From Oceanospirillum beijerinckii DSM 7166 (GTDB lineage Bacteria; Pseudomonadota; Gammaproteobacteria; Pseudomonadales; Halomonadaceae): 64,000 nt of DNA. Position 1 is the first letter of the stretch, and each line of letters starts with the position of its first letter. The stretch spans positions 1 through 64,000 of the forward strand of contig NZ_AULT01000012.1 in assembly GCF_000422425.1 (NCBI RefSeq). The letters run 5' to 3'. Under the pieces are notes generated by a model. It did no database searches and was not told the DNA's origin. It saw nothing but the letters and a program-made list of their open reading frames with translations. This document shows positions 39,327-46,995 of this stretch, piece by piece. Position numbers and translations under genes: made by a program.

Positions 39327-40157
39327 ATGACTGACCGTTACGCTGTCTTTGGCAATCCTATTGCCCACAGTAAATCACCTCAGATCCATACGGCATTTGC
39401 TCAGCAGACCGAGCAGGATCTAAGTTACGAAGCGCTATTGGCTCCGGTGGATGCTTTTTCCGAAAGCTTTAATGAATTTCTGCAACGGCAGGGCAAAGGA
39501 GCCAATATTACCGTACCTTTTAAGCAGGATGCCTATGAACGTGCGGAGTCGTTAACCCCTCGTGCGCAGCGTGCCGGTGCGGTCAATACCCTTTGGCAGG
39601 ATGAACAGGGTGTGGTTCATGGTGATACCACAGATGGCGTCGGTTTAGTGCGTGACCTGACGCAAAATCAGCAGTTGGATCTCAAGGGTAAACGTATCCT
39701 GATTCTGGGTGCTGGTGGCGCGGTACGGGGTGTCATTGAACCGATTCTGGCGGAGCAACCGGCACAGTTAGTGATCGCCAATCGTACCGTGAGCAAAGCG
39801 GAACAGCTGGCCGAACTATTTGCAGACTTTGGCGCGATTTCCAGCTGTGGTTTTGCCGATCTGGCAGGTCAGCAGTTTGATGTGGTAGTGAATGGCACTG
39901 CAGCCAGTCTGGCAGGTGATTTACCACCGCTGCCTGATGATCTGCTGGCAGAAGGTGCGGCTTGCTACGATATGATGTACAGCAAAGAGATCACCGTCTT
40001 TAACCAGTGGGCACTGGATCATGGTGCGGTCAAAGCCATTGATGGTTTAGGTATGTTGGTGGAACAGGCGGCAGAATCTTTTAATATCTGGCGTGGTGTG
40101 CAACCAAAAACCGATCAGGTGATGGCTCAGCTGCGTGAGGCATTGAATCAGAGCTGA
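39327..40157 (+). CDS. aroE: shikimate dehydrogenase (NADP+)
   Basis: A 276-residue enzyme of aromatic amino-acid synthesis that reduces 3-dehydroshikimate. It shows [12 protein letters not shown] (about 10-21; Ser-x-Ser substrate site), [14 protein letters not shown] (about 58-71, catalytic Lys and following Asp), [10 protein letters not shown] (about 102), the NADP motif [10 protein letters not shown] (about 127-136), [11 protein letters not shown], and the C-terminal [13 protein letters not shown]. The length is standard. It is followed by a REP doublet and a very strong hairpin terminator. Confidence 0.97.
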   Translation: MTDRYAVFGNPIAHSKSPQIHTAFAQQTEQDLSYEALLAPVDAFSESFNEFLQRQGKGANITVPFKQDAYERAESLTPRAQRAGAVNTLWQDEQGVVHGDTTDGVGLVRDLTQNQQLDLKGKRILILGAGGAVRGVIEPILAEQPAQLVIANRTVSKAEQLAELFADFGAISSCGFADLAGQQFDVVVNGTAASLAGDLPPLPDDLLAEGAACYDMMYSKEITVFNQWALDHGAVKAIDGLGMLVEQAAESFNIWRGVQPKTDQVMAQLREALNQS

Positions 40158-40179
40158 TTGCTTGCTGATATTGGTTCTA

Positions 40180-40315
40180 ATACCACTCCTGATAAATTTA
40201 TTGATACCAGAGTAAGTAGGTTGATAAGCGAAGCGCCATCCGATATTGGCTCTGGAAGACTGTCGGAAGGCGCCTGGCGGCTTTTCCAACCTACAACAAC
40301 TTATCGGGTTTGGTA
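40180..40315. repeat. REP-type doublet, copy 3
   Basis: A 136-base element in the opposite orientation to copies 2 and 4. It reads ATACC...GATAAATTTATTGATA, GGTTGATAAGCG/GCGCCATCCGAT, TGTCGGAAGGCGCC/CTTTTCCAACCTAC, AACAACTTATC and GGTAT. It lies between aroE and its terminator. Confidence 0.9.
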
Positions 40316-40344
40316 TGAGTATAAAATATCGCTGATTAAGACAA

Positions 40345-40390
40345 ACAAAAACGCCGAAGAGGGATATAAAGCCCTCTTCGGCGTTTTTGT
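40345..40390. terminator. strong bidirectional terminator between aroE and the minus-strand genes
   Basis: A perfect 19-base stem (40345-40363 with 40372-40390) around an eight-base loop, core ACGCCGAAGAGGG / CCCTCTTCGGCGT, flanked by A and T runs. It separates convergent transcription units. Confidence 0.92.
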
Positions 40391-40420
40391 GGCTATCAGG
40401 TTTGAGTGTAGTTTTGCCAT

Positions 40421-40705
40421 CTACTGGCTGCGTTTATACAGTCCTACCATACAAACCAGTAGACCGAGCATCGATAAGATCATACCCGAGTTCACCAGCA
40501 GCGGATGGCGCTCAGAGAAGGCAACAAAGATGGTTTTGCCTTCAATACATTCACCTGTGCGGTAATCAAAGCCCAGACTTTGTGTCATACAGGCCTGAGC
40601 TGCACTGATTTCAGACCAATAGGCGGACATCATTGCCAGAGAAGGAATGATCATTAAAGCCAGGCCCGCCAATACCCAGGGATTACGAATAGAAAAATTC
40701 AACAC
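40421..40705 (-). CDS. small two-helix membrane protein, unknown
   Basis: A 94-residue protein with two hydrophobic helices (about 11-28, VLAGLALMIIPSLAMMSA; about 70-89, SGMILSMLGLLVCMVGLY). Between them is a loop of about 40 residues, probably periplasmic, holding two cysteines (QACMTQSLGFDYRTGEC) that could form a disulfide. I do not recognise the family. It starts 23 bases after the M48 protease gene on the same strand and is therefore probably co-transcribed with it. Confidence 0.65.
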   Translation of the reverse strand: MLNFSIRNPWVLAGLALMIIPSLAMMSAYWSEISAAQACMTQSLGFDYRTGECIEGKTIFVAFSERHPLLVNSGMILSMLGLLVCMVGLYKRSQ

Positions 40706-40728
40706 GACTAATCTCTATCCTCCTACCC

Positions 40729-41550
40729 TTAGGCTTTACAGTTTGGTTTGCGGCCTTCGGCCTGAGCCTGTTGATACATAGGCATCGCTTTCGAAAAGCG
40801 TTTTTGCAGATCTTTGATCCGGCGTTCGTTGGATGGGTGTGTCGACATGAACTCTGGTGGCGCTTTGCCACCACTGGCTTTGGCCATATTCTGCCACAGA
40901 GACACGGATTCCTGTGGATCAAAACCGGCTTTAGCCATCAGATCCAGTCCCATAATATCGGCTTCACTTTCCTGTATACGGCCAAAAGGCATTACTACGC
41001 CATACTGAGCCCCAATGCCTAGCAGACCGAAGATCTGTTGCTTGTGTTCAATATCGCCACTGACCTGATAAGCCGCAGCCAGGGCCGCTTGGGTAAGAGA
41101 GGAGGTCGAGATACGTTCATTGCCGTGTTCTGCCAGTACGTGGGCCAGTTCGTGACCAATCACTGCCGCCAGTTGGTGTTGGTTTTCGGCTACGTTCAGC
41201 AGGCCAGTATAAACCCCCACCTTACCACCGGGCAGTGCAAAGGCATTGACCTGTTCCGAGTCGAAGACTACGACTTCCCAGGCATCAATACCGTATTTTT
41301 CCGGGACCTGAGCAATCACCTTATCGGCTACACAGGTAACATAACTGTTTGTTACTTTATTCTTACTGATTGGCGTGTCATCTTTCATCTGTGTAAAAGA
41401 TGCGACACCCATCTGATTGATCTCATCACTGGGGAACAGTTTCAGCTGGCTCCGTCCCGTGGGAGAAGTGCTACAACCCGCAATCACTACAGCCGTCAGG
41501 CCAATCAGCAAAGTTGCTTTGATCCGTTTTTTCTGTGCTGCTGCCAACAT
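40729..41550 (-). CDS. M48-family metalloprotease lipoprotein (LoiP-like)
   Basis: A 273-residue envelope zinc protease. The signal has a lipobox (VVIAGC, Cys about 20), so the mature protein is lipid-anchored, probably in the outer membrane. The catalytic motif HELAHVLAEHG (HExxH) lies at about residue 133-143, with the downstream Glu ligand in QESEADIMGLDLMAKAGFDP (about 202). A final HPSNERRIKDL follows. This matches LoiP/YggG-type proteases that act in envelope quality control. ATG 41550 (MLAAAQKKRIK) gives a proper lipoprotein signal; a longer in-frame start 42 codons upstream spoils it. Its neighbour spy encodes a periplasmic chaperone, consistent with envelope stress. Confidence 0.88.
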   Translation of the reverse strand: MLAAAQKKRIKATLLIGLTAVVIAGCSTSPTGRSQLKLFPSDEINQMGVASFTQMKDDTPISKNKVTNSYVTCVADKVIAQVPEKYGIDAWEVVVFDSEQVNAFALPGGKVGVYTGLLNVAENQHQLAAVIGHELAHVLAEHGNERISTSSLTQAALAAAYQVSGDIEHKQQIFGLLGIGAQYGVVMPFGRIQESEADIMGLDLMAKAGFDPQESVSLWQNMAKASGGKAPPEFMSTHPSNERRIKDLQKRFSKAMPMYQQAQAEGRKPNCKA

Positions 41551-41674
41551 AAGCAAAACCTGTGTTAACTGATATAAAGTGTCCAATACAGTTATTATCG
41601 CCAATCGGAGTATAAAGTTCAGCCTCTTCAGGGAGATTTGCAGGTTAAGACGGATGATATCTGGCAATTTGTAC

Positions 41675-41699
41675 AAAAAAGCACCGCCGTGAGCGGTGC
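41675..41699 (-). terminator. terminator of the spy-like gene
   Basis: GCACCGC (41681-41687) pairs with GCGGTGC (41693-41699) around CGTGA; on the minus strand it runs into TTTTTT. It separates spy from the M48 protease gene. Confidence 0.85.
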
Positions 41700-41769
41700 C
41701 GAAAGTAAGGTGAATAGCCTTACAGGTAGGAATGATCCTGAGAATGTCTGGCTGGATAACCCTGGTCGT

Positions 41770-42222
41770 TTATTGCAGACGCTGACGCAGCTTATTTTTC
41801 TGTTCATCGGTCAGCACCTGTATCACTTCCTGCAATGCGGGCAATTTGTCTTTAAAGCCCTGCTGCATATTGTTGATGTTTTGATCAACCAAAGTACTCA
41901 GTTCATCGGTGTTAGCGCCATCTAATAGAGCAAGCATAAATTGTGCCCTGTTCTCTTCCATATGCTCACGATGACCGGACTTATCGCCACGGTATTTTTC
42001 CATAATGTCGCGGATTTTATTGCGTTGGCTGCGGCTCAGATCCAGACCTTTAAACAACTCCCTGTCCATCATCATACCGCCAGGGTGACCATGACCCTGC
42101 TGCATATGAGCAGGTTTATTCTTCCAGCCACCGTGTTCGCCGTCACAGGCCAGGGCCCATGCTGAGCCCGTCATCAGGATTGCTGTAATACCACTGGCTA
42201 ACAATTTTTTCTTCAGGCTCAT
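41770..42222 (-). CDS. Spy/CpxP-family periplasmic chaperone
   Basis: A 150-residue periplasmic protein with a signal peptide ending at about residue 23 (SAWALA). The mature start is rich in His and Met (GHGHPGGMMMDRE), which may bind metal. The two LTxxQ-like repeats that define the family are visible as LDLSRSQRNKIRDIM (about 65-79) and LTDEQKNKLRQRL (about 137-149). Such proteins are helical ATP-independent chaperones that also modulate envelope sensors. ATG 42222 with GGGAG eight bases upstream is the correct start. The upstream region has a CpxR-like box and a TATACT element. Confidence 0.85.
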   Translation of the reverse strand: MSLKKKLLASGITAILMTGSAWALACDGEHGGWKNKPAHMQQGHGHPGGMMMDRELFKGLDLSRSQRNKIRDIMEKYRGDKSGHREHMEENRAQFMLALLDGANTDELSTLVDQNINNMQQGFKDKLPALQEVIQVLTDEQKNKLRQRLQ

Positions 42223-42255
42223 GATATTTACTCCCGTTGTTCGTTTGATGAGACC

Positions 42256-42310
42256 AGTATAGGAATTGGCCTGCAAAGTGTGTGTCAGCGGGGTGTAAAG
42301 GGAGTGTAAA
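42256..42310 (-). promoter_or_regulatory. putative CpxR box and -10 element upstream of spy-like gene
   Basis: GTAAA-6-GTAAA (42295-42310, plus strand) fits the CpxR consensus GTAAA(N4-8)GTAAA. On the minus strand TATACT (42261-42256) is a good -10 element, placing the box centre about 50 bases upstream of the likely start site, a normal activator position. No good -35 is seen, as expected of an activated promoter. The direct proof would be a local cpxRA, which is not in this window. Confidence 0.5.
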
Positions 42311-42326
42311 GCAGCCTCCAGCCTAA

Positions 42327-42908
42327 TTAATAATCTTCAGTGATATGTTGGTCTTTCAGTTTGACGTAGTTACCAGCGGTATAGGTAAAGAAGCTCAGCT
42401 CTTTTTCAGTTAGCTTACGTTTCTGTTCCACTGGACGACCGACATACAAATAACCTGCTTCCAGGGTTTTACCCGGTGGCACCAGGCTACCGGCACCGAT
42501 AATGATATCGTCTTCAACGACAGCACCGTCCATGACCATAGTGCCCATACCCACTAAAACACGGCTGCCAATGGTACAGCCATGCAGCATCGCCTGATGG
42601 CCGATGGTGACATCATCACCAATCGTCAGTGGGAAGCCGTCCGGGTTAAAAGGCCCCGCATGAGTGATATGCAGCACAGAGCCATCCTGTACGCTGGTAC
42701 GGGCACCGATACGAATACGGTGCATATCGCCACGAATCACCGTGAGCGGCCATACAGAGCAATCATCACCCATAACCACATCACCCAGCACGACGGCAGA
42801 AGGGTCGACAAACACCCGCTCACCCAGTTGTGGTTCCATACCCTGAAAACTACGGATGGCGTTTTTATTACCAGACAACGGTTGTTTCGATGATGATTGT
42901 TCTGACAT
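42327..42908 (-). CDS. gamma-class carbonic anhydrase-like protein (YrdA/CaiE family)
   Basis: A 193-residue left-handed beta-helix protein built of hexapeptide repeats (VVLGDVVMGDDCSVW, IGARTSVQDGSVLHI, IGDDVTIGHQAMLHGCTIG). His residues at GHQAMLHG and the upstream HITHAG match the zinc ligands of gamma carbonic anhydrases. The function is generally unproven for the YrdA group. The N-terminal 20 residues are a variable Ser/Lys-rich extension. It is followed by spy with a promoter between. ATG 42908 is the only good start. Confidence 0.88.
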   Translation of the reverse strand: MSEQSSSKQPLSGNKNAIRSFQGMEPQLGERVFVDPSAVVLGDVVMGDDCSVWPLTVIRGDMHRIRIGARTSVQDGSVLHITHAGPFNPDGFPLTIGDDVTIGHQAMLHGCTIGSRVLVGMGTMVMDGAVVEDDIIIGAGSLVPPGKTLEAGYLYVGRPVEQKRKLTEKELSFFTYTAGNYVKLKDQHITEDY

Positions 42909-43072
42909 AGCTTCCTCGGTGACTTCTCTGCTGTAACGGCTAACTTGATCTTATACCTTAACGTTAATGTCAGGATTATAGCGGGCAAAAACTGGAATTT
43001 CTGCGCAACAGCCCCATATTAAAAAGCAATTGGAATAAAAACTTACGTTAAAGACAGCAAAAGGGCCGTTCA

Positions 43073-45112
43073 ATGAGTAACCCATTACTGGAAAGTCATA
43101 CCCTGCCACCTTTCAGCCAGATTAAACCAGAGATGATCGAACCCGCTCTGGATCAGCTTCTGGCCGAAAACCGCGCCAGCATTGAGCAGCTCCAGCAGCA
43201 GGATCAACCGACCTGGGATTCTCTGGTGCAGGCATTAAGCGAGCAGGAAGATCGCCTGTCTCAGATGTGGTCACCTGTGAGTCATATGAACTCAGTAGTC
43301 AACAGCGACGCGCTGCGTGAAGCCTATAATGCGTGTCTGCCTAAGTTGTCTCAATACGGTACTGAGATCGGTCAGAACGAAGCTCTGTGCAACAGCTACA
43401 AGGCACTGAAAGATAGCCCGGCCTTTGCGGAACTGAATACGGCACAGCAGAAAGCGATCACTAATACGCTACGTGATTTCCACCTGTCTGGTATTGATCT
43501 GCCCGCAGAGAAAAAAGCCCGTTACGGTGAGTTAAAACAGCGTCTGTCTGAGATCTGTAATAAGTTTGCAGAAAACGTGATGGACGCCACTCAGGGCTGG
43601 CACAAACATATTACAGATGAAGCTGAGCTGGCGGGCCTGCCAGATAGTGCTAAAGGCCTGCTGAAACAGTTAGCGGCGCAGAAAGAGCTGGATGGTTGGG
43701 TGATTACTCTGGACTTCCCATCCTTCCACCCGGTGATGACCTACGCTGAAAAACGTGAGCTGCGTGAAGAGATCTATACCGCGTTTGTTACTCGTGCTTC
43801 TGATCAGGGTCCTAATGCCGGTGAGTGGGACAACACCCCGGTCATGGATGAGATTTTGGCACTGCGTTATGAGCTGGCCCAACTGTTGGGTTTTAGTAGT
43901 TATGCGCAATATTCTATCGAAACCAAAATGGCTTCCAGCACGGATGAGGTACTGGGCTTTTTAAATGATCTGGCGGATCGTTCTGTTGCTCAGGCCAGAG
44001 AAGAGTTTGCCGAGCTGCAAGCCTATGCCAAAAAAGAGTTTGGTGCGGAAGATCTGAAAGCCTGGGATGTGGGTTACTACAGCGAAAAACTGCGTCAGCA
44101 GCGTTACGCTATCTCTCAGGAAGAGCTGCGCCCTTACTTCCCGGCCCCTAAAGTGATTGCCGGTATGTTTGAGGTGGTCAATCGCCTGTACGGCATCACC
44201 TTTGAAGAGGTAACTGATCAGGTTGATCGCTGGCATCCTGATGCGAAATATTTCCTGGTCAAGCGTGACGGTGAACAGATCGCCGGTTTCTATCTGGATC
44301 TGTACGCCCGTGAAAATAAACGTGGCGGAGCCTGGATGGATGATTGCCGCGTGCGTCGTCGTAAGGCCGATGGCGAACTGCAACTGCCTGTCGCTTATCT
44401 GGTATGTAACTTCTCTGCACCAGTGGGTGATCAACCGGCACTGCTGACCCACGATGAAGTGACTACACTGTTCCACGAGTTTGGCCATGGTCTGCACCAT
44501 ATGATGACTAAGGTGGAAGTAGCAGATGTGTCCGGTATCAATGGTGTTGCCTGGGATGCGGTTGAGCTGCCAAGCCAGTTTATGGAGAACTTCTGTTACG
44601 AGAAGGAAGGCCTGGATCTGATCGCCTCTCATGTGGATTCTGGCGAAGGCCTGCCACAGGAGATGCTGGAAAAACTGCAAGCAGCGAAAAACTTCCAATC
44701 CGCCATGATGATGGTGCGTCAGCTGGAGTTTGCGCTGTTTGATTTCCGTCTGCACCACGAATACACCCCGGATTGGGATTCCAGTGTGCAGGGTATCCTG
44801 AACGAAGTCCGTGCTCAGGTTGCAGTACTGCCACCTGTTGAGTTTAACCGCTTCCAGCATAGCTTCAGTCATATTTTTGCCGGTGGTTATGCGGCGGGTT
44901 ACTACAGCTACAAGTGGGCCGAAGTGCTGTCCGCAGATGCCTTCTCCCGTTTTGAGGAAGAGGGGATCTTCAACGCTGATACGGGTCGTGCCTTCCTGGA
45001 GAATATTCTGGAGATGGGTGGTTCCAAGGAGCCCGCTGAGCTGTTTAAAGCGTTCCGTGGCCGTGAACCTCAGGTGGACGCACTGCTGCGCCATAGTGGC
45101 ATTAAAGGTTAA
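43073..45112 (+). CDS. prlC: oligopeptidase A
   Basis: A 679-residue cytosolic M3-family zinc metallopeptidase that degrades signal peptides and small oligopeptides. The catalytic motif is HEFGHGLHHM (about 467-476), the zinc-binding HExxH; the third ligand Glu lies in the following DAVELPSQFMENF (about 492-504). The N-terminal part begins NPLLESHTLPPFSQIKPEMIEPAL, typical of the family. The length is standard. It stands alone, followed by a REP doublet, a terminator and yheV. SD-like AAAGGGC lies before the ATG. Confidence 0.96.
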   Translation: MSNPLLESHTLPPFSQIKPEMIEPALDQLLAENRASIEQLQQQDQPTWDSLVQALSEQEDRLSQMWSPVSHMNSVVNSDALREAYNACLPKLSQYGTEIGQNEALCNSYKALKDSPAFAELNTAQQKAITNTLRDFHLSGIDLPAEKKARYGELKQRLSEICNKFAENVMDATQGWHKHITDEAELAGLPDSAKGLLKQLAAQKELDGWVITLDFPSFHPVMTYAEKRELREEIYTAFVTRASDQGPNAGEWDNTPVMDEILALRYELAQLLGFSSYAQYSIETKMASSTDEVLGFLNDLADRSVAQAREEFAELQAYAKKEFGAEDLKAWDVGYYSEKLRQQRYAISQEELRPYFPAPKVIAGMFEVVNRLYGITFEEVTDQVDRWHPDAKYFLVKRDGEQIAGFYLDLYARENKRGGAWMDDCRVRRRKADGELQLPVAYLVCNFSAPVGDQPALLTHDEVTTLFHEFGHGLHHMMTKVEVADVSGINGVAWDAVELPSQFMENFCYEKEGLDLIASHVDSGEGLPQEMLEKLQAAKNFQSAMMMVRQLEFALFDFRLHHEYTPDWDSSVQGILNEVRAQVAVLPPVEFNRFQHSFSHIFAGGYAAGYYSYKWAEVLSADAFSRFEEEGIFNADTGRAFLENILEMGGSKEPAELFKAFRGREPQVDALLRHSGIKG

Positions 45113-45126
45113 TGAAAGGAAAGGTT

Positions 45127-45266
45127 ATACCAAACAAGATAAGTTGTTGTAGGTTGGAAAAGCCGCAAGGCGCCTTCCGACAATCATCAGATACCGGAGT
45201 CAATGTCGGATGGCGCTTCGCTTATCCAACCGACTCAGATATCAAGAAACTTATCGTGAATGGTAT
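45127..45266. repeat. REP-type doublet, copy 4 (best preserved)
   Basis: A 140-base element with ATACC...AGATAAGTT at the left and AACTTATC...GGTAT at the right. Inside are GTAGGTTGGAAAAGCC/GGCGCCTTCCGACA and TGTCGGATGGCGC/GCTTATCCAACC. It lies after prlC. Confidence 0.92.
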
Positions 45267-45332
45267 TAGTGAAAGGCTGGTGCGTTAGCATACTTAGTTA
45301 ACACCTACTTGCCTTACGACCTATCCCTAACT

Positions 45333-45367
45333 GACAGTATCCGGTTTTTACCGGATACTGTCGTTTT
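45333..45367 (+). terminator. terminator upstream of yheV (prlC side)
   Basis: GACAGTATCCGG (45333-45344) pairs perfectly with CCGGATACTGTC (45351-45362), followed by GTTTT. It lies 220 bases past prlC and just before the YheV gene. Confidence 0.85.
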
Positions 45368-45437
45368 AATGCTTGTCTAATTTATGGACAAGCCAAAGAA
45401 GACAGATAAGCAGGCTTCAAGCCTGACCGAGATAACC

Positions 45438-45680
45438 ATGACTGTGATTAAGCGCTTTATCGCCGGAGCGGTATGCCCCCGCTGTGGTGAGATGGACAAA
45501 CTGAAAGCCTGGACGGAAGACGAAACTCAATACCGTGAATGTGTCGCCTGTGACTTTACCGATGAGATGTCACTGGTGATTGAACCAGAAGTGGATGAAT
45601 TGGCCACACGGGTGAATCAGACTCAACCTGATCCAAGAGACGAGATTCAGGTGGTTAAGCTGATGGATCCAAAGGCTTAA
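45438..45680 (+). CDS. yheV: YheV-family zinc-ribbon protein
   Basis: About 80 residues starting MTVIKRFIAGAVCPRCGEMDKL. CPRC and the later CVAC form a four-cysteine zinc ribbon, followed by an acidic tail. This matches the E. coli YheV type (IRKRFIAGAKCP), whose function is unknown to me. ATG 45438 is preferred over an in-frame ATG at 45384 because the homology starts there. It lies between the prlC terminator and the relBE pair. Confidence 0.8.
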   Translation: MTVIKRFIAGAVCPRCGEMDKLKAWTEDETQYRECVACDFTDEMSLVIEPEVDELATRVNQTQPDPRDEIQVVKLMDPKA

Positions 45681-45722
45681 TCCTTGAGAGTGGATTGATT
45701 AGCGCTGCTAGACACTTGATGA

Positions 45723-46002
45723 CTAATGGCGCTTGTAAATCTCTTTTCGATGACCAGCCTTTAAGACAAGAATAGTCATAACATTATCTTGTAGTTCGCA
45801 GATCACACGAAAATCTCCAATGCGATAACGCCATAGCTCGGATAGATTTCCCTTTAGCGCTTTTCCTGTTTTTCTTGGGTTATCGCCCTCTGCGGCTCGT
45901 GATTTTAGATAAGAGATAATACGCTTAGCATCCTCTTTGCCCATTTTTTTGAGCTGTTTTTTTTGCGGTATCGGATATTTCAATCGTCCAGGCCAAGCTC
46001 AT
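45723..46002 (-). pseudogene. relE: RelE-type toxin, frameshifted in an A8 tract
   Basis: Read from ATG 46002 (inside the antitoxin gene) the frame gives MSLAWTIEISDTAKK, the standard N-terminus of a RelE toxin. It then leaves frame at a run of eight A on the minus strand (45957-45964). With seven A it would continue QLKKMGKEDAKRIISYL... to the end of a complete RelE fold (DFRVICELQD, VLKAGHRKEIYKRH, stop at 45723), 92 residues in all. Without correction the downstream part is open only from a TTG at 45983, which yields a nonsensical N-terminus. RelE cuts ribosome-bound mRNA. Readings: inactivating mutation, slippage-controlled expression, or a sequencing error. Confidence 0.8.
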
Positions 46003-46207
46003 GTTCAACATCCTTGAGTGAATGAGTCTTTTCTTCACCTCTACGAATCCGTTGTAGAGTTTCTTCAGCCAGATAAATTTCTTCTAACTCATCAAAGTGG
46101 TCTTCGATTAGTTTTCTTAAATAGAATGATTTAGAGCGCCCGGTGATCTCAGCTAAATGAGTCAGTCTATTCTCAATATCGTTATTCAGGCGGATGCTAG
46201 TTGGCAT
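45980..46207 (-). CDS. relB: RelB-type antitoxin (ribbon-helix-helix)
   Basis: A 75-residue antitoxin. The N-terminal ribbon-helix-helix is MPTSIRLNNDIENRLTHLAEITGRSKSFYLRKLIEDH (1-37 region, strand plus two helices). An extended acidic tail EEKTHSLKDVEHELGLDD follows; in this family it wraps the toxin. It precedes and overlaps the toxin gene by 23 bases. Expected to bind its own promoter just to the right (46208-46260), where short imperfect repeats of TGTATTCAC/GTATGCAGTGTA type lie. Confidence 0.85.
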   Translation of the reverse strand: MPTSIRLNNDIENRLTHLAEITGRSKSFYLRKLIEDHFDELEEIYLAEETLQRIRRGEEKTHSLKDVEHELGLDD

Positions 46208-46267
46208 GTTGTGGACCTTTGCGGTACTTTTGTATTCACTGTATGCAGTGTATTACAGCGAGCGATG

Positions 46268-46969
46268 CTAACCAAGTTCGAAAGTAATTGGCATGTGATC
46301 ACTGCTATCTATCCAGTGGTCATATTGTCCTACAGCCAAGGAGCTAACTTTCTCTTCAAGACGACGTGATAGAAACACGTAATCAATGTGATAGGGTTTC
46401 TCTGCTTTTCTTTGCAGAAATAAGGTTGGCCGGGTTTCCTGGCTCTGTTGTTCTTGGAACCAGTCATGGTACAGGCTGTTAATTCCAAGTGAGGCTAATT
46501 GGTTTACGACATCCGAGTGATTCCACCAGCGATCCCATTCATCCCACCTTGAGTTACTATTGAAATCACCAGCAATTATCACTGGCTCCCGTGCCATTTT
46601 TGGCCAGTGTTCCTGCAAGAACTTCCAGAACTGACCAATATAACGAAAGTTGGGTGAGTTGGCCTGCCGTGTCCAAACGGCGACTAGATTAAAGCTGTCG
46701 TTGATGCGGACAGGAAGGAAGAGTTCCAGGGTACCTGATGGCCAGGAAAGGTATTGGATTTCAATATCTTCTTGGGCGAAAATTGCTATCCCTTTATTTT
46801 TGGTTGGTCCTTTCCAAATATAGTTTGCAGCCCACTGTTGGTAGGCTGAGTGTTTTGTTCGTTCAGGATCTTCACATTCTTGAATGATATAAATATCAGC
46901 GTTTAGCTCGTTAAGTTTATCGAGTTTCTTCCTGAGTGCGCCATTACAGTTCCATGTAACTATCTTCAT
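46268..46969 (-). CDS. endonuclease/exonuclease/phosphatase-fold protein
   Basis: A 233-residue DNase I-like (EEP) hydrolase. The family residues are in order: VTWNCNG (Asn, about 4-10), IIQECED (Glu ligand, about 28-34), GDFNS (about 134-138), HIDYVF (about 189-194) and SDHMPI (His, about 223). It has no signal peptide, so it is cytoplasmic. The substrate could be DNA, RNA or a phospholipid headgroup; nothing here decides. It is alone between thrB and relB. Its base composition looks lower in GC than its neighbours, which may indicate recent acquisition together with the relBE pair. Confidence 0.85.
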   Translation of the reverse strand: MKIVTWNCNGALRKKLDKLNELNADIYIIQECEDPERTKHSAYQQWAANYIWKGPTKNKGIAIFAQEDIEIQYLSWPSGTLELFLPVRINDSFNLVAVWTRQANSPNFRYIGQFWKFLQEHWPKMAREPVIIAGDFNSNSRWDEWDRWWNHSDVVNQLASLGINSLYHDWFQEQQSQETRPTLFLQRKAEKPYHIDYVFLSRRLEEKVSSLAVGQYDHWIDSSDHMPITFELG

Positions 46970-46995
46970 ATATCATCTATCATCCGTTTATAGGC

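Noticed and set aside
45723-45983. An intact 86-residue RelE toxin starting at TTG 45983
   Set aside because: Its first residues (KYPIPQ) do not fit RelE, while the alternative frame upstream gives a perfect family N-terminus; a frameshift explains both.
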